Positions 24,831 through 34,562 of a DNA stretch of 64,000 bases are shown here, piece after piece. Position 1 is the stretch's first letter. Every line of letters starts with the position of its first letter. The stretch lies in assembly GCF_028369105.1 (NCBI RefSeq), contig NZ_JAQNDO010000001.1:12184501-12248500 (forward strand). Reading direction: 5' to 3'. A program made the position numbers and the translations under genes. The notes under the pieces are model-generated. The model did not search any database. It was given only the letters and a program-made list of their open reading frames with translations, and was not told the origin of the DNA. This DNA comes from Polyangium mundeleinium. GTDB taxonomy: Bacteria > Myxococcota_A > Polyangia > Polyangiales > Polyangiaceae.

Positions 24831-26269
24831 AACTCCCGGGGACGATAGCCCCCCTTCGACGGAGGGTTTGCCGTCCGAAGGGTCGAAGCCGTCGAAAGAG
24901 GCGTCGCAGGCTTCGCCACCGCGGATGGCGCCGCCTGCGTGGGCGTGGGAATTGGCGCCGCCGCTGCAGACGCCCCCGTCGACGCGACGGGCGGCGGCTC
25001 GGTGGCCGTCGTCACGGCCGGCGCCTGCGTCTCGATCGGCGCGCCCTGCGTGACGCGCCCCTCGCTCGGCCCATTCGCTTCCGGAGACGGCTGCCCATAC
25101 CGCACCCCGACGAACACCCCGACGGCCGCCGCCGCCACGGCCACCAGAACAAACATCCCCCGGAACGACCTCTTCTTCGGCGGCTCGACCTCCGCGTCCC
25201 GCGTGCTCGTGAGCGCCGTGCGCGCCGGGGTCGCCGCCGGCGCGGGCAGGGCTGCCTCTTGGCTCCCCGTTCCTCCCGTCCCCGTCACGCTCGAAATACC
25301 GGACACCGTCGATCGCCGGCCCTCCGGGGCAAGCGCCGACGGCGGACGGTGCACGTTGATCGTCCGGACATACGCCGCCACCACGCGAGCGTTTGCCACC
25401 ACGACCCCGTCGGCGCGCGCCGCTGCCTCCAGCGCATCGGCGAAATCGGCGGCGCTCGCGTGACGCTCGTCGGGGTTTTTCTCCAGGGCCTTCATGCAAA
25501 CCTGCGCGATGGCCTCGGGCACCTCCGGGATCACCTCGCGCGGCGACACGGCCGCGTTCTCGGTGATCTGGTACATCATCGCCACCTCGCTCTCGGCCTT
25601 CACCAGCCGGCGACGGGCGAGCATCTCCCATAACACCGCCCCGGCCGCGTACACGTCCGTGCGCCTGTCGAGAGGCTTCGAACGAATCTGCTCCGGGGCC
25701 ATGTACGGCACTTTCCCCTTCACCGTCCCGGTGCGCGTGCTCGAAAGCCGTGAATCGGCGCGGGCGACCCCGAAATCCGTGAGCTTCGTGATGCCGTCCG
25801 TGCTCACGAGGATGTTTTGCGGGGACACGTCGCGATGCACGATCCGGAGCGGTACGCCCTGTTCGTCCGCGAGCTCGTGCGCGGCTTCGAGGCCCGCGAG
25901 CGCGTCGAGGAAGATCCGGAGCGCGACGTCGACCGGGACCCGATCGCTCTGACGAGCGGCGCGCCGCAGGATCTGCTGAAGGCTCGGCCCCTCGACGTAT
26001 TCCATCACGAGCGAGAGCGCGCCCTCCTCGGCCTCGGTCACGTCGAGGGTCGCGACCACGTTCGGGTGCCGGATCCGCGCGGCGAGCCGGGCTTCGTCGA
26101 GGAACATCGCGACGAACTCCGGCTCCTTGGCGAGGTGCGGGTGCATCTCCTTCACGGCGACGAGCCGTTCGAACCCGCCGAGGCCGTGGGCCCGCGCGAG
26201 GTAGACCGTGGCCATGCCACCCGAGGCGATCTCGGCGAGCTTGTCGTAACGGCCGCTCTCGGATGCCAT
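24827..26269 (-). CDS. Transmembrane serine/threonine protein kinase
   Basis: A 480-residue Hanks-type kinase. It shows the glycine loop ASGGMATVYLARA, VAVKEM, the catalytic loop RIVHRDVSPQNILV, LTDFGVARA and VPYMAPEQ. A Pro/Ser-rich linker and one membrane helix (MFVLVAVAAAAVGVFVGV, about residue 380) lead to a Pro/Ala/Thr-rich extracytoplasmic tail without a recognised domain. HRDVSPQN in place of HRDLKPxN is common in myxobacterial kinases. The stop overlaps the start of the TPR/PEGA gene by 4 bases; that protein is the obvious partner. Confidence 0.92.
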   Translation of the reverse strand: MASESGRYDKLAEIASGGMATVYLARAHGLGGFERLVAVKEMHPHLAKEPEFVAMFLDEARLAARIRHPNVVATLDVTEAEEGALSLVMEYVEGPSLQQILRRAARQSDRVPVDVALRIFLDALAGLEAAHELADEQGVPLRIVHRDVSPQNILVSTDGITKLTDFGVARADSRLSSTRTGTVKGKVPYMAPEQIRSKPLDRRTDVYAAGAVLWEMLARRRLVKAESEVAMMYQITENAAVSPREVIPEVPEAIAQVCMKALEKNPDERHASAADFADALEAAARADGVVVANARVVAAYVRTINVHRPPSALAPEGRRSTVSGISSVTGTGGTGSQEAALPAPAATPARTALTSTRDAEVEPPKKRSFRGMFVLVAVAAAAVGVFVGVRYGQPSPEANGPSEGRVTQGAPIETQAPAVTTATEPPPVASTGASAAAAPIPTPTQAAPSAVAKPATPLSTASTLRTANPPSKGGYRPREL

Positions 26270-26376
26270 CCGGGACAGGGTACACGAGGTGCCCCGACCT
26301 CTGGAAGTCCTCTAGATCACGCGCCCGTCACGAGCGGCGAATCGTTCTTCCCGACGACCGAAATCACGGCGCCCCC

Positions 26377-27927
26377 TTATGGCAATGCCATCACCTCCAC
26401 CACCGCCGCCCCCTTCGCGCCTGCCTTCTTCGGCGCCACGAGCTTTCCGCTCTCCAGATCGAAGCGCCCCTCCGCCGCCTCGATCACCTTCTTCGTCTTC
26501 GCCCCGTCCACGCCCCCCGCGCTCGTCACCGACACGCGCACCACGCTCCGCTCGAACACCGCCGCGAGCAGCCCGATCGTGTCGATCAACGCCTCCTCGT
26601 CGAGCTTCTCCTGACGGAACACCACGAGCGGCTTCTCGCCCTCCGAGGGCTTCCCCTTGCCTGCCTCGCTCTTCATGTCCCCGCCGGGGAGCGCGCCCGA
26701 GCGCGCGAGCGCCGCGATCACGTTCGTCGCGATCGGCGGCGTCTCCGGCGGCGGCGTCGCGAGCACCGAGGCCCCGCGATAGAGCTGCCACGTCCGCTGG
26801 AACAACGTCGTCAGCGTCAGCGCCCCGCGCCCCGACAACCCCGCCATCCTCGCGTTGTCCCCGATCGACGCCGGGGCCACGTCCCCGAGCCGCCGCAAGA
26901 GCGCGAGCGGCTCCGGCGCGCCCTTCGCCGCCGCCACGATCCGCGCCCCGCCCGGCGGATCCGTGGCGAGCTTCTTCTGCCCCTCCAGAAACCCCTTCGC
27001 GAGCGCCACGAGCGCGCGCTCCTTGTCCGCCACGAGCCCGCGCGGCGCCACGGCCACGAGCGGAACGAGCCGCGGCGCGTCCGCCGTCGTCAGCACGATC
27101 TTGCGCCCCGCCGCGCCGTCCGCGCCCATCTCCGTCCGATCGAACGCGACGAACCCGGCCTCTTTTTCGTCACGGCTCCCGGGCGCCACGACCTTCACGT
27201 TCGCGGCCGGCACGCCCGCGACGTCGAGCAAGAAGAGCCCGACGAACGTCGCCGGCGCGCCCGGCGTGCCCACGAGCGTCACGTCGCCCTTCACGGGCGC
27301 CGTCGGCAGCCCGTCCTTCGCCGCGAACGCCTCCCGCCCGCGGGAAAACCCCACCACGAAAAACACCTCGGGCGACAGGGCCCGCAGCCGCTCGTAGGCC
27401 GCGAGGAACGTCGGCAGCGGCACCACGGCCACATCCGCCCCGTTCTCGTCGCTGCCGCCGCGCGCGAGCGCCTCCTCGACCGCGCTCATCGCGTCCGACA
27501 CCGAGAGCCGCACGTCGAGCCCCGACGCCGTGAACACGCTCTTCGGCCCCGGCGTTTGCCCCTCGTTTGCGAGCAGCCCCGGCGCCGCCAGCTCCCAGCC
27601 GAGCGACACCACCTTCAGCGGCCGATCGAGCAACGGCTGCGGCTTCGTTTCCACCGGCGGCGCGCCCGCGCTCGTGCTCCCGTTCGCCACGGGCGCAGCG
27701 CCCGCGCTCCCGCTCCCGCTCGGCACCGGCCCGGCGCTCGCGGCGGCGCTCGTCCCTGCGCCCGCGCTTGCGCTCTCGCTCGGGGCGGGCAGCGCCGCGA
27801 CGGCCTCGTCTCTTGGCGCCGGCGCCGTGTGGGGCGCGCGGCTCCGCGTCACGAAGATCGCGCCGAACCCTCCGAGGAGACAGATGAGCAAAACGAAGAC
27901 GATTTTCTGGCGCAAGGGACTCACCAC
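26377..27927 (-). CDS. Membrane-anchored periplasmic binding protein-like
   Basis: A 516-residue protein with an N-terminal anchor (MVSPLRQKIVFVLLICLLGG) and a Ser/Ala/Gly-rich linker to about residue 90. The rest reads like a type II substrate-binding fold of the NMT1/SsuA kind: LKVVSLGWELAAPGLLANEG, MSAVEEALARGGSDENGADV, then FFVVGFSRGREAFAAKDGLP. No ABC transporter genes are adjacent, so it may sense rather than transport. It overlaps the upstream protease gene by 7 bases and probably forms an envelope stress or sensing unit with it. The ligand is unknown. Confidence 0.6.
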   Translation of the reverse strand: MVSPLRQKIVFVLLICLLGGFGAIFVTRSRAPHTAPAPRDEAVAALPAPSESASAGAGTSAAASAGPVPSGSGSAGAAPVANGSTSAGAPPVETKPQPLLDRPLKVVSLGWELAAPGLLANEGQTPGPKSVFTASGLDVRLSVSDAMSAVEEALARGGSDENGADVAVVPLPTFLAAYERLRALSPEVFFVVGFSRGREAFAAKDGLPTAPVKGDVTLVGTPGAPATFVGLFLLDVAGVPAANVKVVAPGSRDEKEAGFVAFDRTEMGADGAAGRKIVLTTADAPRLVPLVAVAPRGLVADKERALVALAKGFLEGQKKLATDPPGGARIVAAAKGAPEPLALLRRLGDVAPASIGDNARMAGLSGRGALTLTTLFQRTWQLYRGASVLATPPPETPPIATNVIAALARSGALPGGDMKSEAGKGKPSEGEKPLVVFRQEKLDEEALIDTIGLLAAVFERSVVRVSVTSAGGVDGAKTKKVIEAAEGRFDLESGKLVAPKKAGAKGAAVVEVMALP

Positions 27928-29195
27928 TGGCTGGAGGAGGCGCTCGGATCGCCGAGCTTGCGCCGCCCGGGGTAGCTCGATTTGACGAGGCGCTTGAGCT
28001 CGTTCACCGGCACGGCCAGGTTCAGGTTCTGCGCCCCTGCGAAGGCGCCGCCGAACTGGGCCGTGTTGATCCCGATCACCTCACCGCGCATGTTGAACAG
28101 CGGCCCGCCCGAATTTCCCGGGGAAATCGGCACCGAGATCTGGATCCACTGCCGCCCCTCGTGCAGCCGCCGCGCCGAGACGAGCCCGTCCGTCAGCGTG
28201 TGCTCGAGCCCGAGCGGGTTGCCGATCGCGATCGCCCTCTCGCCGACCACGATCTTCTCCGAGTCGCCGAGATCGAGCGGCTTCGCGTCCGGCGGCGCGC
28301 CGCCTTCGAGCGGTTGTTTCAGATCGATCGCGAGCAGGGCCAGGTCCACCTCGCGGTTGTCCACGAGCACCTGGATGTCGTGGTAGGCCGCGCCGTTCTC
28401 GAACTTGATGCGCGCCGACGTCGCGCCCTCGATCACGTGGTGGTTCGTCACGACGACCCCCGCCTCGTCGATCAAGAACCCGGTCCCGCCGCCCTGCGCC
28501 TCGCCCTTCTTCACGAAGATCGTCACGACTGAAGGCGAGAGGTCACGGAACAGCTCGGCCGGCGTCTTGTCGGCCTTCCCCGTCGCGCCGGCGTCCACGG
28601 GCGTGCCCGCATCCACGGGCGCGCTCGCATCCACGACCGCCGGCACCGCCGCCGCTGCGTCCGCCGCCGCGCCCGCATCCGCTGCGGCCTCGGCGTCTGC
28701 GCCGGCGTCCGCGGCCCCGTCCGCGACGGGCGCGGGCGTGGGCGTGGGCTCCCAAAACGTGGGCCGCACGCCGCCGAGCAGGTACGCGACCTGCGCGAGC
28801 TGCTTGTACCCCGCGATGGCGAGCCGATCGCCTTCCCTCACGTAGAGCGACCCGGTGAACTTCGCGGCGCCCGTGAACGCGAGCGCCACGCCGAGCCAAG
28901 CGATCGCGAGCACGTCGGTGACGATGCTCGCCCCCCCCTTGGTTTGCCCCTCGGGAAGCAGCTTGTCGGCGATCCCGAGCGGCACGATCACGGTCACGGC
29001 GAGCGCGATGAGCAGCCGGGCATAGCCGTTCTCCGTCATCGCGCCGACCACGGCCATCAGCGAGATCAGCGTGGCGACGAACCCCCAGACGATCGCGACG
29101 ATCTTGAGGAGGGTCAGCGCGACGCGGAAGCCTTTCGACGGCTCGCTCGACGTGGGCCTGGGTGCTGGCTTGGGCGTGGGTTTGGGGCTGGGCAT
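27921..29195 (-). CDS. Membrane-anchored trypsin-like (S1C/DegP-type) serine protease
   Basis: A 424-residue protein. An N-terminal membrane domain with three or four hydrophobic segments (VALTLLKIVAIVWGFVATLI; LLIALAVTVIVPLGI; VLAIAWLGVALAFTGAA) is followed by an Ala/Asp-rich linker. The protease domain has the triad His in VVTNHHVIEG, Asp in NREVDLALLAI and Ser in ISPGNSGGPLF. No PDZ domain follows, so it is not a full DegP. It likely acts in the periplasm. It overlaps the binding-protein-like gene by 7 bases, and the upstream neighbour uvrC is divergent. Confidence 0.87.
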   Translation of the reverse strand: MPSPKPTPKPAPRPTSSEPSKGFRVALTLLKIVAIVWGFVATLISLMAVVGAMTENGYARLLIALAVTVIVPLGIADKLLPEGQTKGGASIVTDVLAIAWLGVALAFTGAAKFTGSLYVREGDRLAIAGYKQLAQVAYLLGGVRPTFWEPTPTPAPVADGAADAGADAEAAADAGAAADAAAAVPAVVDASAPVDAGTPVDAGATGKADKTPAELFRDLSPSVVTIFVKKGEAQGGGTGFLIDEAGVVVTNHHVIEGATSARIKFENGAAYHDIQVLVDNREVDLALLAIDLKQPLEGGAPPDAKPLDLGDSEKIVVGERAIAIGNPLGLEHTLTDGLVSARRLHEGRQWIQISVPISPGNSGGPLFNMRGEVIGINTAQFGGAFAGAQNLNLAVPVNELKRLVKSSYPGRRKLGDPSASSSQW

Positions 29196-29288
29196 GGACG
29201 TTCGTGCGGACGGGAGCGTCGCTCTCGGTTCGGCGTCGCGTCAAGCCAGAGCTTGCTTGGAGCGGCGATCCGGCGCTAGACGAAGGAG

Positions 29289-31415
29289 GTGTCCGACGAC
29301 GCACGTGCTCCCGAGCCCGAGACCGATCCGGTCCTCGCGAAGCTCGACACGCTCCCGCCCAAGCCTGGCTGTTACCTCTTCTACGACAAGAGCGGCGCTG
29401 CGATTTACGTAGGCAAGGCGAAGAGCCTGCGCTCCCGCGTCCGCAGCTACTTCCAGGAGGGCGGCAGCGACTCGCGTTACTTCATCCCGATCCTGCGCAA
29501 GATCGTGCGGGACCTCGAGACCGTCGTCACCTCCACGGAGAAGGAAGCGGCCGTCCTCGAGAACGAGCTCATCAAGAAGCACAAGCCGCGCTTCAACGTG
29601 AAGCTCCGGGACGACAAGGACTTCCTCTGCCTGCGCATCGACACGAAGGCCGCGTGGCCGCGCCTCGAGACCGTCCGCCGCCCCTCGCCCGACGGCGCCC
29701 GTTACTTCGGCCCCTTCCACTCGGCGACGAGCGCGCGCCGCACGCTGCACCTCGTCAACAAGCACTGGAAGCTCCGCACCTGCACCGACCTCGACATGGC
29801 CTCGCGGCGCAGGCCCTGCTTGCAATACCAGATCAAACGTTGCCCCGCGCCCTGCGTCTACGAGGTCGACCGCGACGAATATGCCGAGCAGGTCCGCTCC
29901 GTCTCGCTCTTCCTCGAAGGCCGGCACGACGAGCTCACGGGCGAGCTCGAAAAACGCATGAAGGACGCGGCGCGCTCCATGGAGTTCGAGCGCGCGGCGA
30001 TCTACCGCGACCAGCTCAAGGCCGTCGAAATCGCGCGTGAATCGCAGCGCGTCGTCTCCGTGAAGGACGTCGACCAGGACGTCGTCGGCCTCTACCGCGA
30101 AGGCTCGATCGCCGAGGTCGAGCTCATCAAGGTCCGGAGCGGCCGCGTCGCCGACACCGTCTCGTTCTCCTTGCGCGGCGTCGAGCTGCCCGACGAGGAG
30201 ATCCTCGGCAATTTCCTCACGCAATACTACGGCGACGAGGCCGAGGTCCCGGTCGACGTCATTCCGGACGAGATCCTCCTGCCGGTCCTGCCCGACGGCG
30301 CCGAGGGCGTCTCCGAATGGCTCGGCGATCGCCGTGGCCGCAAGGTCGCGATCGTCGTGCCCCAGCGTGGACCCCGCGTCGAGCTCCTCGCGATGGCGCG
30401 CGAGAATGCCGAGCACGCCTTCAAGGAAAAACAACGCGCCTCGGACGACATCGAAGCGCGCCTCGACGACCTCCGCGAGCGCCTCCGCCTGCCCGCGCTC
30501 CCGCGGCGCATCGAATGTTGCGACATCTCGCACCTCGGCGGCGGCGACACCGTCGGCTCGATCGTGGCGCTGCGCGACGGCCAGCCCGACCGCAAGCATT
30601 ACCGCAACTTCCGGGTGCGCACGAAGACCGAGGGCGACGATTACGCGGCGATGTACGAGGTCCTCGCCCGCCGCTTCCGGCGCGGCCGCACGGCCAAAGA
30701 AATCAAGGAGGCCGAGGCGGCTGCGGAAGCGGCGGCGGAAGCGGCGGCGGAAGCGGAAGCGGAAGCGGCCACGGAGATCGAGGCGGCCGCGGACGCAATG
30801 GCGGAGACCGAGCCGGAGACCGAAGCGCCGCCGCCGTCGTCGGGCAAGAAGGCCGAGGTCGAGTGGGATTTGCCGGACCTCTTCGTGGTCGACGGCGGGC
30901 GCGGACAGCTCAATGTGGCGCTCTCGGCGGCGCGCGACCTGGGGCTGCACGATTTGCCAATCGTGGGCCTGGCAAAAGAGCGGGAGAGCGTGATCGGCGA
31001 GAAAATGGTCGACCGCGTCTACTTGCCTGGCCAGAAGAACGGCATCTTGCTCCGGCCTGGCAGCTCGTCCTTGTTTTTCCTGGCGCGCGCCCGCGACGAA
31101 GCGCACCGGTTCGCGAACCACATTCGCGAAAAGCTCGGCAAAGCGCGGCGCCTGCGCTCCGAAATCGAGGACATCGCGGGCCTCGGCGACGCCGTGCGCA
31201 AAGCGCTCCTGCGCGAGCTTGGCTCCATGGGTGCGCTACGCACGGCCACGGACGCGCAGATCCTCGCCGTGACGGGCGTGACGAAGCGGCATTTGACGGC
31301 GATCCGGAAGGTGATCGCGGCGCCGGACGAGGCGGCGGCACCGGCGACGCCGGCCCCGACGCCGCCGCCGGCCGAAGAGGCCACGTCCGGGGAAGAGCGC
31401 AAAGACGAAGCTTAG
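29289..31415 (+). CDS. uvrC: UvrABC excinuclease subunit C
   Basis: A 708-residue UvrC that makes both incisions in nucleotide excision repair with UvrA and UvrB. Domains in order: GIY-YIG nuclease (GCYLFYDKSGAAIYVGKAKS, residues about 20-100); a Cys-rich segment with four cysteines (RTCTD, RPCLQ, RCPAPC) like the Fe-S site; a UVR motif (DAARSMEFERAAIYRDQLKA); an RNase H-like domain (ECCDISHLGGGDTVGSIVAL); and C-terminal HhH repeats. Unusual: about 50 residues of Glu/Ala-rich low complexity (about 472-523) are inserted in the RNase H-like region. The GTG start directly abuts AAGGAG, an unusually short spacing. Confidence 0.95.
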   Translation: MSDDARAPEPETDPVLAKLDTLPPKPGCYLFYDKSGAAIYVGKAKSLRSRVRSYFQEGGSDSRYFIPILRKIVRDLETVVTSTEKEAAVLENELIKKHKPRFNVKLRDDKDFLCLRIDTKAAWPRLETVRRPSPDGARYFGPFHSATSARRTLHLVNKHWKLRTCTDLDMASRRRPCLQYQIKRCPAPCVYEVDRDEYAEQVRSVSLFLEGRHDELTGELEKRMKDAARSMEFERAAIYRDQLKAVEIARESQRVVSVKDVDQDVVGLYREGSIAEVELIKVRSGRVADTVSFSLRGVELPDEEILGNFLTQYYGDEAEVPVDVIPDEILLPVLPDGAEGVSEWLGDRRGRKVAIVVPQRGPRVELLAMARENAEHAFKEKQRASDDIEARLDDLRERLRLPALPRRIECCDISHLGGGDTVGSIVALRDGQPDRKHYRNFRVRTKTEGDDYAAMYEVLARRFRRGRTAKEIKEAEAAAEAAAEAAAEAEAEAATEIEAAADAMAETEPETEAPPPSSGKKAEVEWDLPDLFVVDGGRGQLNVALSAARDLGLHDLPIVGLAKERESVIGEKMVDRVYLPGQKNGILLRPGSSSLFFLARARDEAHRFANHIREKLGKARRLRSEIEDIAGLGDAVRKALLRELGSMGALRTATDAQILAVTGVTKRHLTAIRKVIAAPDEAAAPATPAPTPPPAEEATSGEERKDEA

Positions 31416-31433
31416 GCGCGGTCGAAGAGGAGA

Positions 31434-34427
31434 TCAGGGAGCGCGCTTCGACGAGGGCTCATCCTCGTACGCGCTCTCATAGGACCGGGACCGCTCGGCG
31501 TGGTGGGCCTCCACCCGCCGCGCCAACGCGTGCCGTCCGAGCGCCTCATACCCTGCGACCATCAGCGAAAGCGCTTCAGCTTGCCATCGCGGAGGACGCT
31601 CCTCCTGAGGCGGCCAGGGATAGGACGCGTGGAGCTCCCGCCCGAGGGCCAGCGCATAACGAGGATCTCCGTCCGCGAGCTCTCGCTTGGCGCGCGCAAT
31701 CCAGCCCGGCAGCTTGGCCTGGACCTCGTCCTCCGCGTCCTGGTACTTCGTCCGCGCGTCGGCGAGCTCCATTCCTTGGGAATCACCCTGGTCGGTCCGG
31801 ATGCCCACGATGCCCAGCTTGAAGTCCACCGCGCTCCGCTCCTCGTAGGACCAGCGCATGGCGGCGCGGTCCTCCCGTCGAATTCGCTCCTCGTGCTCCG
31901 CGAATCCATCCAGCACCTCGAGCAACCGCCGCGCCAGAAGCATCTCGACCTTTCGGCCGTGGAATGCGCCCACCTCGTCTTTGAGGACGCCGTCCACCCA
32001 GTCGCGAATCTGGTCCAGCAGCGTCTCCCCGCGCCAAACCATGAAATAACTGTCGACGAGCATCACGCCGCTCGGCGTACAGGACGGATCGTCGTAGACC
32101 AGGACGAGCCGATGGTCGGAGCCGGCTGCCGCGACGAGCAGGTACTCGGGGAGATCGCACGGCTGGACCTGGTGCAATCGCTCGTCGAAGCCCTCCTTGA
32201 CCTTTCGATCGAGCCCGCCGTCTTCGAAGAGCTCCATCACGCCCGCGGGCTCGACGCTGAACAGCTCCCGGAAACCACGCGCCTCGGATTCCTGCAGGCC
32301 ATTGAAGTAGGCCCACGTGAGCGCGACATGTTTGGGCAGGCGGAACCCGTACGTCTTCTCCACCCGCGCTGCGACCGCCGGGAAGCGCACCAGGGCCGTT
32401 TCGAGCGCGGCGGCCCAGCGACGCTTGTCCTGCTCCGGGTCCGAAGGATGCACGGCCTCCAGGTACGCCCGGTACTGCTCTTCCTTGTTTCTGCCGCCGC
32501 TCTGGAGACCGTCGCGGATCGCCCACGCGAAGTCCTCCTCGGAGGTATTCGCTTCGTTGGCCAGCGCATAGGCGCTCCATATGTCCGCCATGTCCATCCC
32601 CTCGAGGGGATCCTGGTCCGCGTTCTCCTCTCGAATGCGCTCGATGCACGTCTCCCAGCGTGCCACGAGGTCCGGGAACGCCTTCTGCCACCCGGCGAGG
32701 AACGCGCGAAAGCGCTGCACGGAGACGTTCGTCACGTCGTACTGCGCGGCCACGAAAAATCCCACAGCCGAGCCGTCCGTGGGATCTGTGCAGGTGAAGG
32801 CCAGGTTCATGGTGAGGATTCCATCCTGGAGCTGGATGCAATCGATCGGTTCCGCGCGCTGTCCGTCTGTGGTCTCGAAGCCCAGGCTGTAGTCACGGCG
32901 CAGGAAGGGAAAGTAGTCTCCCGCAAGCGACACGGCGCTCTCGAACCCCAGCGGCTCGGTGACGGGATCTGCATTCTTGTAGGCGTCCTGCATGAAGATC
33001 CCACGGTTTGCGTGGTGGACCTCCGCTTTGCGCGCGAGCGCGCCGCGCCCGAGGGCCTCGTACGCGGCCACCATCAACGAAAGCGCCTCCGCCTGCCAGA
33101 GCGGGGAGACGTTCCTCCGGTCCGGGGGGATGGTGCAGGCGCAATGGAGCTCCCGGCCGAGCGCCAATGCATATCGCGGATCTCCTTCCGCGAGGAGCTG
33201 CCTGGCGCGCGCGACCGCCTGCGCGACGGCCGCTTGGGATTCGGGGGCATGGATGTCCGACGGGATCTCGAAGCCCGCCCCATCCCCTTGATCGGTGCAA
33301 ATGCCGACCCCCGAGCCGTGCTCCGCCATCTGCGCGCGCTCGTTGTACGGCCAGCGCATTCGAGCGCGATCTTCCTCGCGGACCTGCTCCGTATACGCCT
33401 CGAACTCCTCGAGCGCCTCCAGAAACAAGCGGACGTTGAAGAACGTGGTTTCGTCGATCTCCCCGTCCTCGCCCCTCAGAATCCCGGGGTACTTGATGAG
33501 TTCACGGGCCCAGTCCCGGAAGAAGTCGAGGAAGGTCTCTCCCATCCAGCGGGACTTGTCTTCCATGTCGTAAACGACCGCGCCGCTGGGAAGGTAGGCC
33601 GGATCGTCATAGAAGAGCGCGAACGCGCTGAAGTCCCCGCAGAACATGATCAGGGCCTCCGGCGGGAAGGCCGGAGCGACGAAGTGCATCTGCGGATCGA
33701 ATCCCTCCTTGAGCGGCCGCTGGAAAGCGCGCTCCGAATAGAGGCTGAGCACCCCCGAGGACACCGTATACGGGCCGATACCGAGGCGCTGGGCTGGTGC
33801 CCGCCACTCATACGGGGAGAGGCTGGAGAAAAAAGCCCAGGTCAGCGCCGCATGCTTGGGCAGGAGAAGCCCGTAGGTCTGCTCGACCCGGGCCGCCACC
33901 TCCGCGTGGCGGGCCATGAACTTGTCGACGGCTTCGGCGCGCCGGCGCCGGGCGTCTTCTTTGCCCTTGGGCCGCGCCTTCAGCAGGTAGGCCTGGTAGC
34001 CCTCCTCGGTCTTCTCGAGGAACGGCCGGCGGTCCTCGTCCTCGGGATCAGGCGTCAGGAACGCCCGCTCGAAATCGTCCGCCGTCACGTTCGCTGGATC
34101 GTCGAGCGCCTCCGGACGCCTCATCCCCGGGTCGTGCTCGAGGGAGGGAAACGCCCGCCGGAAGCCTTCCAGATAGGCCGTCCAGCGCTCCTCGGTGAGC
34201 TTCGTCAGGTCGTACCGGTCCTCGAACTCGTAAACGTCGGAGATGCTGCCATCCGGCATTCGCTTCACGATCGTGTAGGTCAGGGTGAGGGTATCGCCTT
34301 CGATCCGGATGTCGTCCGAGGGCGACTGGTCCTCATAAAAAAAGCTCTTGAACCCGAAGGTGTCCCCGTCGTGCTCGAACGGGAAGAACCGCAAGGCAAT
34401 CTCTTCGATCTGGTGGGCAGTGAGCAT
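31434..34427 (-). CDS. Internally duplicated 997-residue protein, SUKH/HPF1-like
   Basis: Two similar halves, about residues 1-475 and 495-997. LPKHAALTWAFFSSL at 189 pairs with LPKHVALTWAYFNGL at 697. FALFYDDPAYLPSGAVVYDM pairs with LVLVYDDPSCTPSGVMLVDS. GDPRYALALGRELH and WQAEALSLMV occur in both. The segment around the YDDP motif resembles SMI1/KNR4 (SUKH) immunity folds or the DUF2228/HPF1 family; I cannot choose between them. No signal peptide, so cytosolic. Located in a region of small unknown genes; SUKH proteins often neutralise contact-dependent toxins, which would suit the nearby type VI locus (inference). Convergent with uvrC. Confidence 0.7.
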   Translation of the reverse strand: MLTAHQIEEIALRFFPFEHDGDTFGFKSFFYEDQSPSDDIRIEGDTLTLTYTIVKRMPDGSISDVYEFEDRYDLTKLTEERWTAYLEGFRRAFPSLEHDPGMRRPEALDDPANVTADDFERAFLTPDPEDEDRRPFLEKTEEGYQAYLLKARPKGKEDARRRRAEAVDKFMARHAEVAARVEQTYGLLLPKHAALTWAFFSSLSPYEWRAPAQRLGIGPYTVSSGVLSLYSERAFQRPLKEGFDPQMHFVAPAFPPEALIMFCGDFSAFALFYDDPAYLPSGAVVYDMEDKSRWMGETFLDFFRDWARELIKYPGILRGEDGEIDETTFFNVRLFLEALEEFEAYTEQVREEDRARMRWPYNERAQMAEHGSGVGICTDQGDGAGFEIPSDIHAPESQAAVAQAVARARQLLAEGDPRYALALGRELHCACTIPPDRRNVSPLWQAEALSLMVAAYEALGRGALARKAEVHHANRGIFMQDAYKNADPVTEPLGFESAVSLAGDYFPFLRRDYSLGFETTDGQRAEPIDCIQLQDGILTMNLAFTCTDPTDGSAVGFFVAAQYDVTNVSVQRFRAFLAGWQKAFPDLVARWETCIERIREENADQDPLEGMDMADIWSAYALANEANTSEEDFAWAIRDGLQSGGRNKEEQYRAYLEAVHPSDPEQDKRRWAAALETALVRFPAVAARVEKTYGFRLPKHVALTWAYFNGLQESEARGFRELFSVEPAGVMELFEDGGLDRKVKEGFDERLHQVQPCDLPEYLLVAAAGSDHRLVLVYDDPSCTPSGVMLVDSYFMVWRGETLLDQIRDWVDGVLKDEVGAFHGRKVEMLLARRLLEVLDGFAEHEERIRREDRAAMRWSYEERSAVDFKLGIVGIRTDQGDSQGMELADARTKYQDAEDEVQAKLPGWIARAKRELADGDPRYALALGRELHASYPWPPQEERPPRWQAEALSLMVAGYEALGRHALARRVEAHHAERSRSYESAYEDEPSSKRAP

Positions 34428-34562
34428 GGTCTTCGATGGGAGGTGGAGCGAGCGGGCCGGAGTCGGAGCGCGGTAGGTAAGACAAACGGCTCCTGGTCGT
34501 CAAGAACAGCCTCGCGCGAAGGCTACAGCCGGGGCTGATCCGCTTTGGCTCCGGGGTGAAGT

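Noticed and set aside
31402-31440. Terminator between the convergent uvrC and 997-residue-protein genes
   Set aside because: No convincing stem with T-tract could be seen in the 18-base gap.
31500-34538. 1012-codon plus-strand frame opposite the duplicated 997-residue protein
   Set aside because: The minus-strand protein shows an internal duplication conserved at residue level, which supports that strand as coding; the plus frame shows no such protein-level features.
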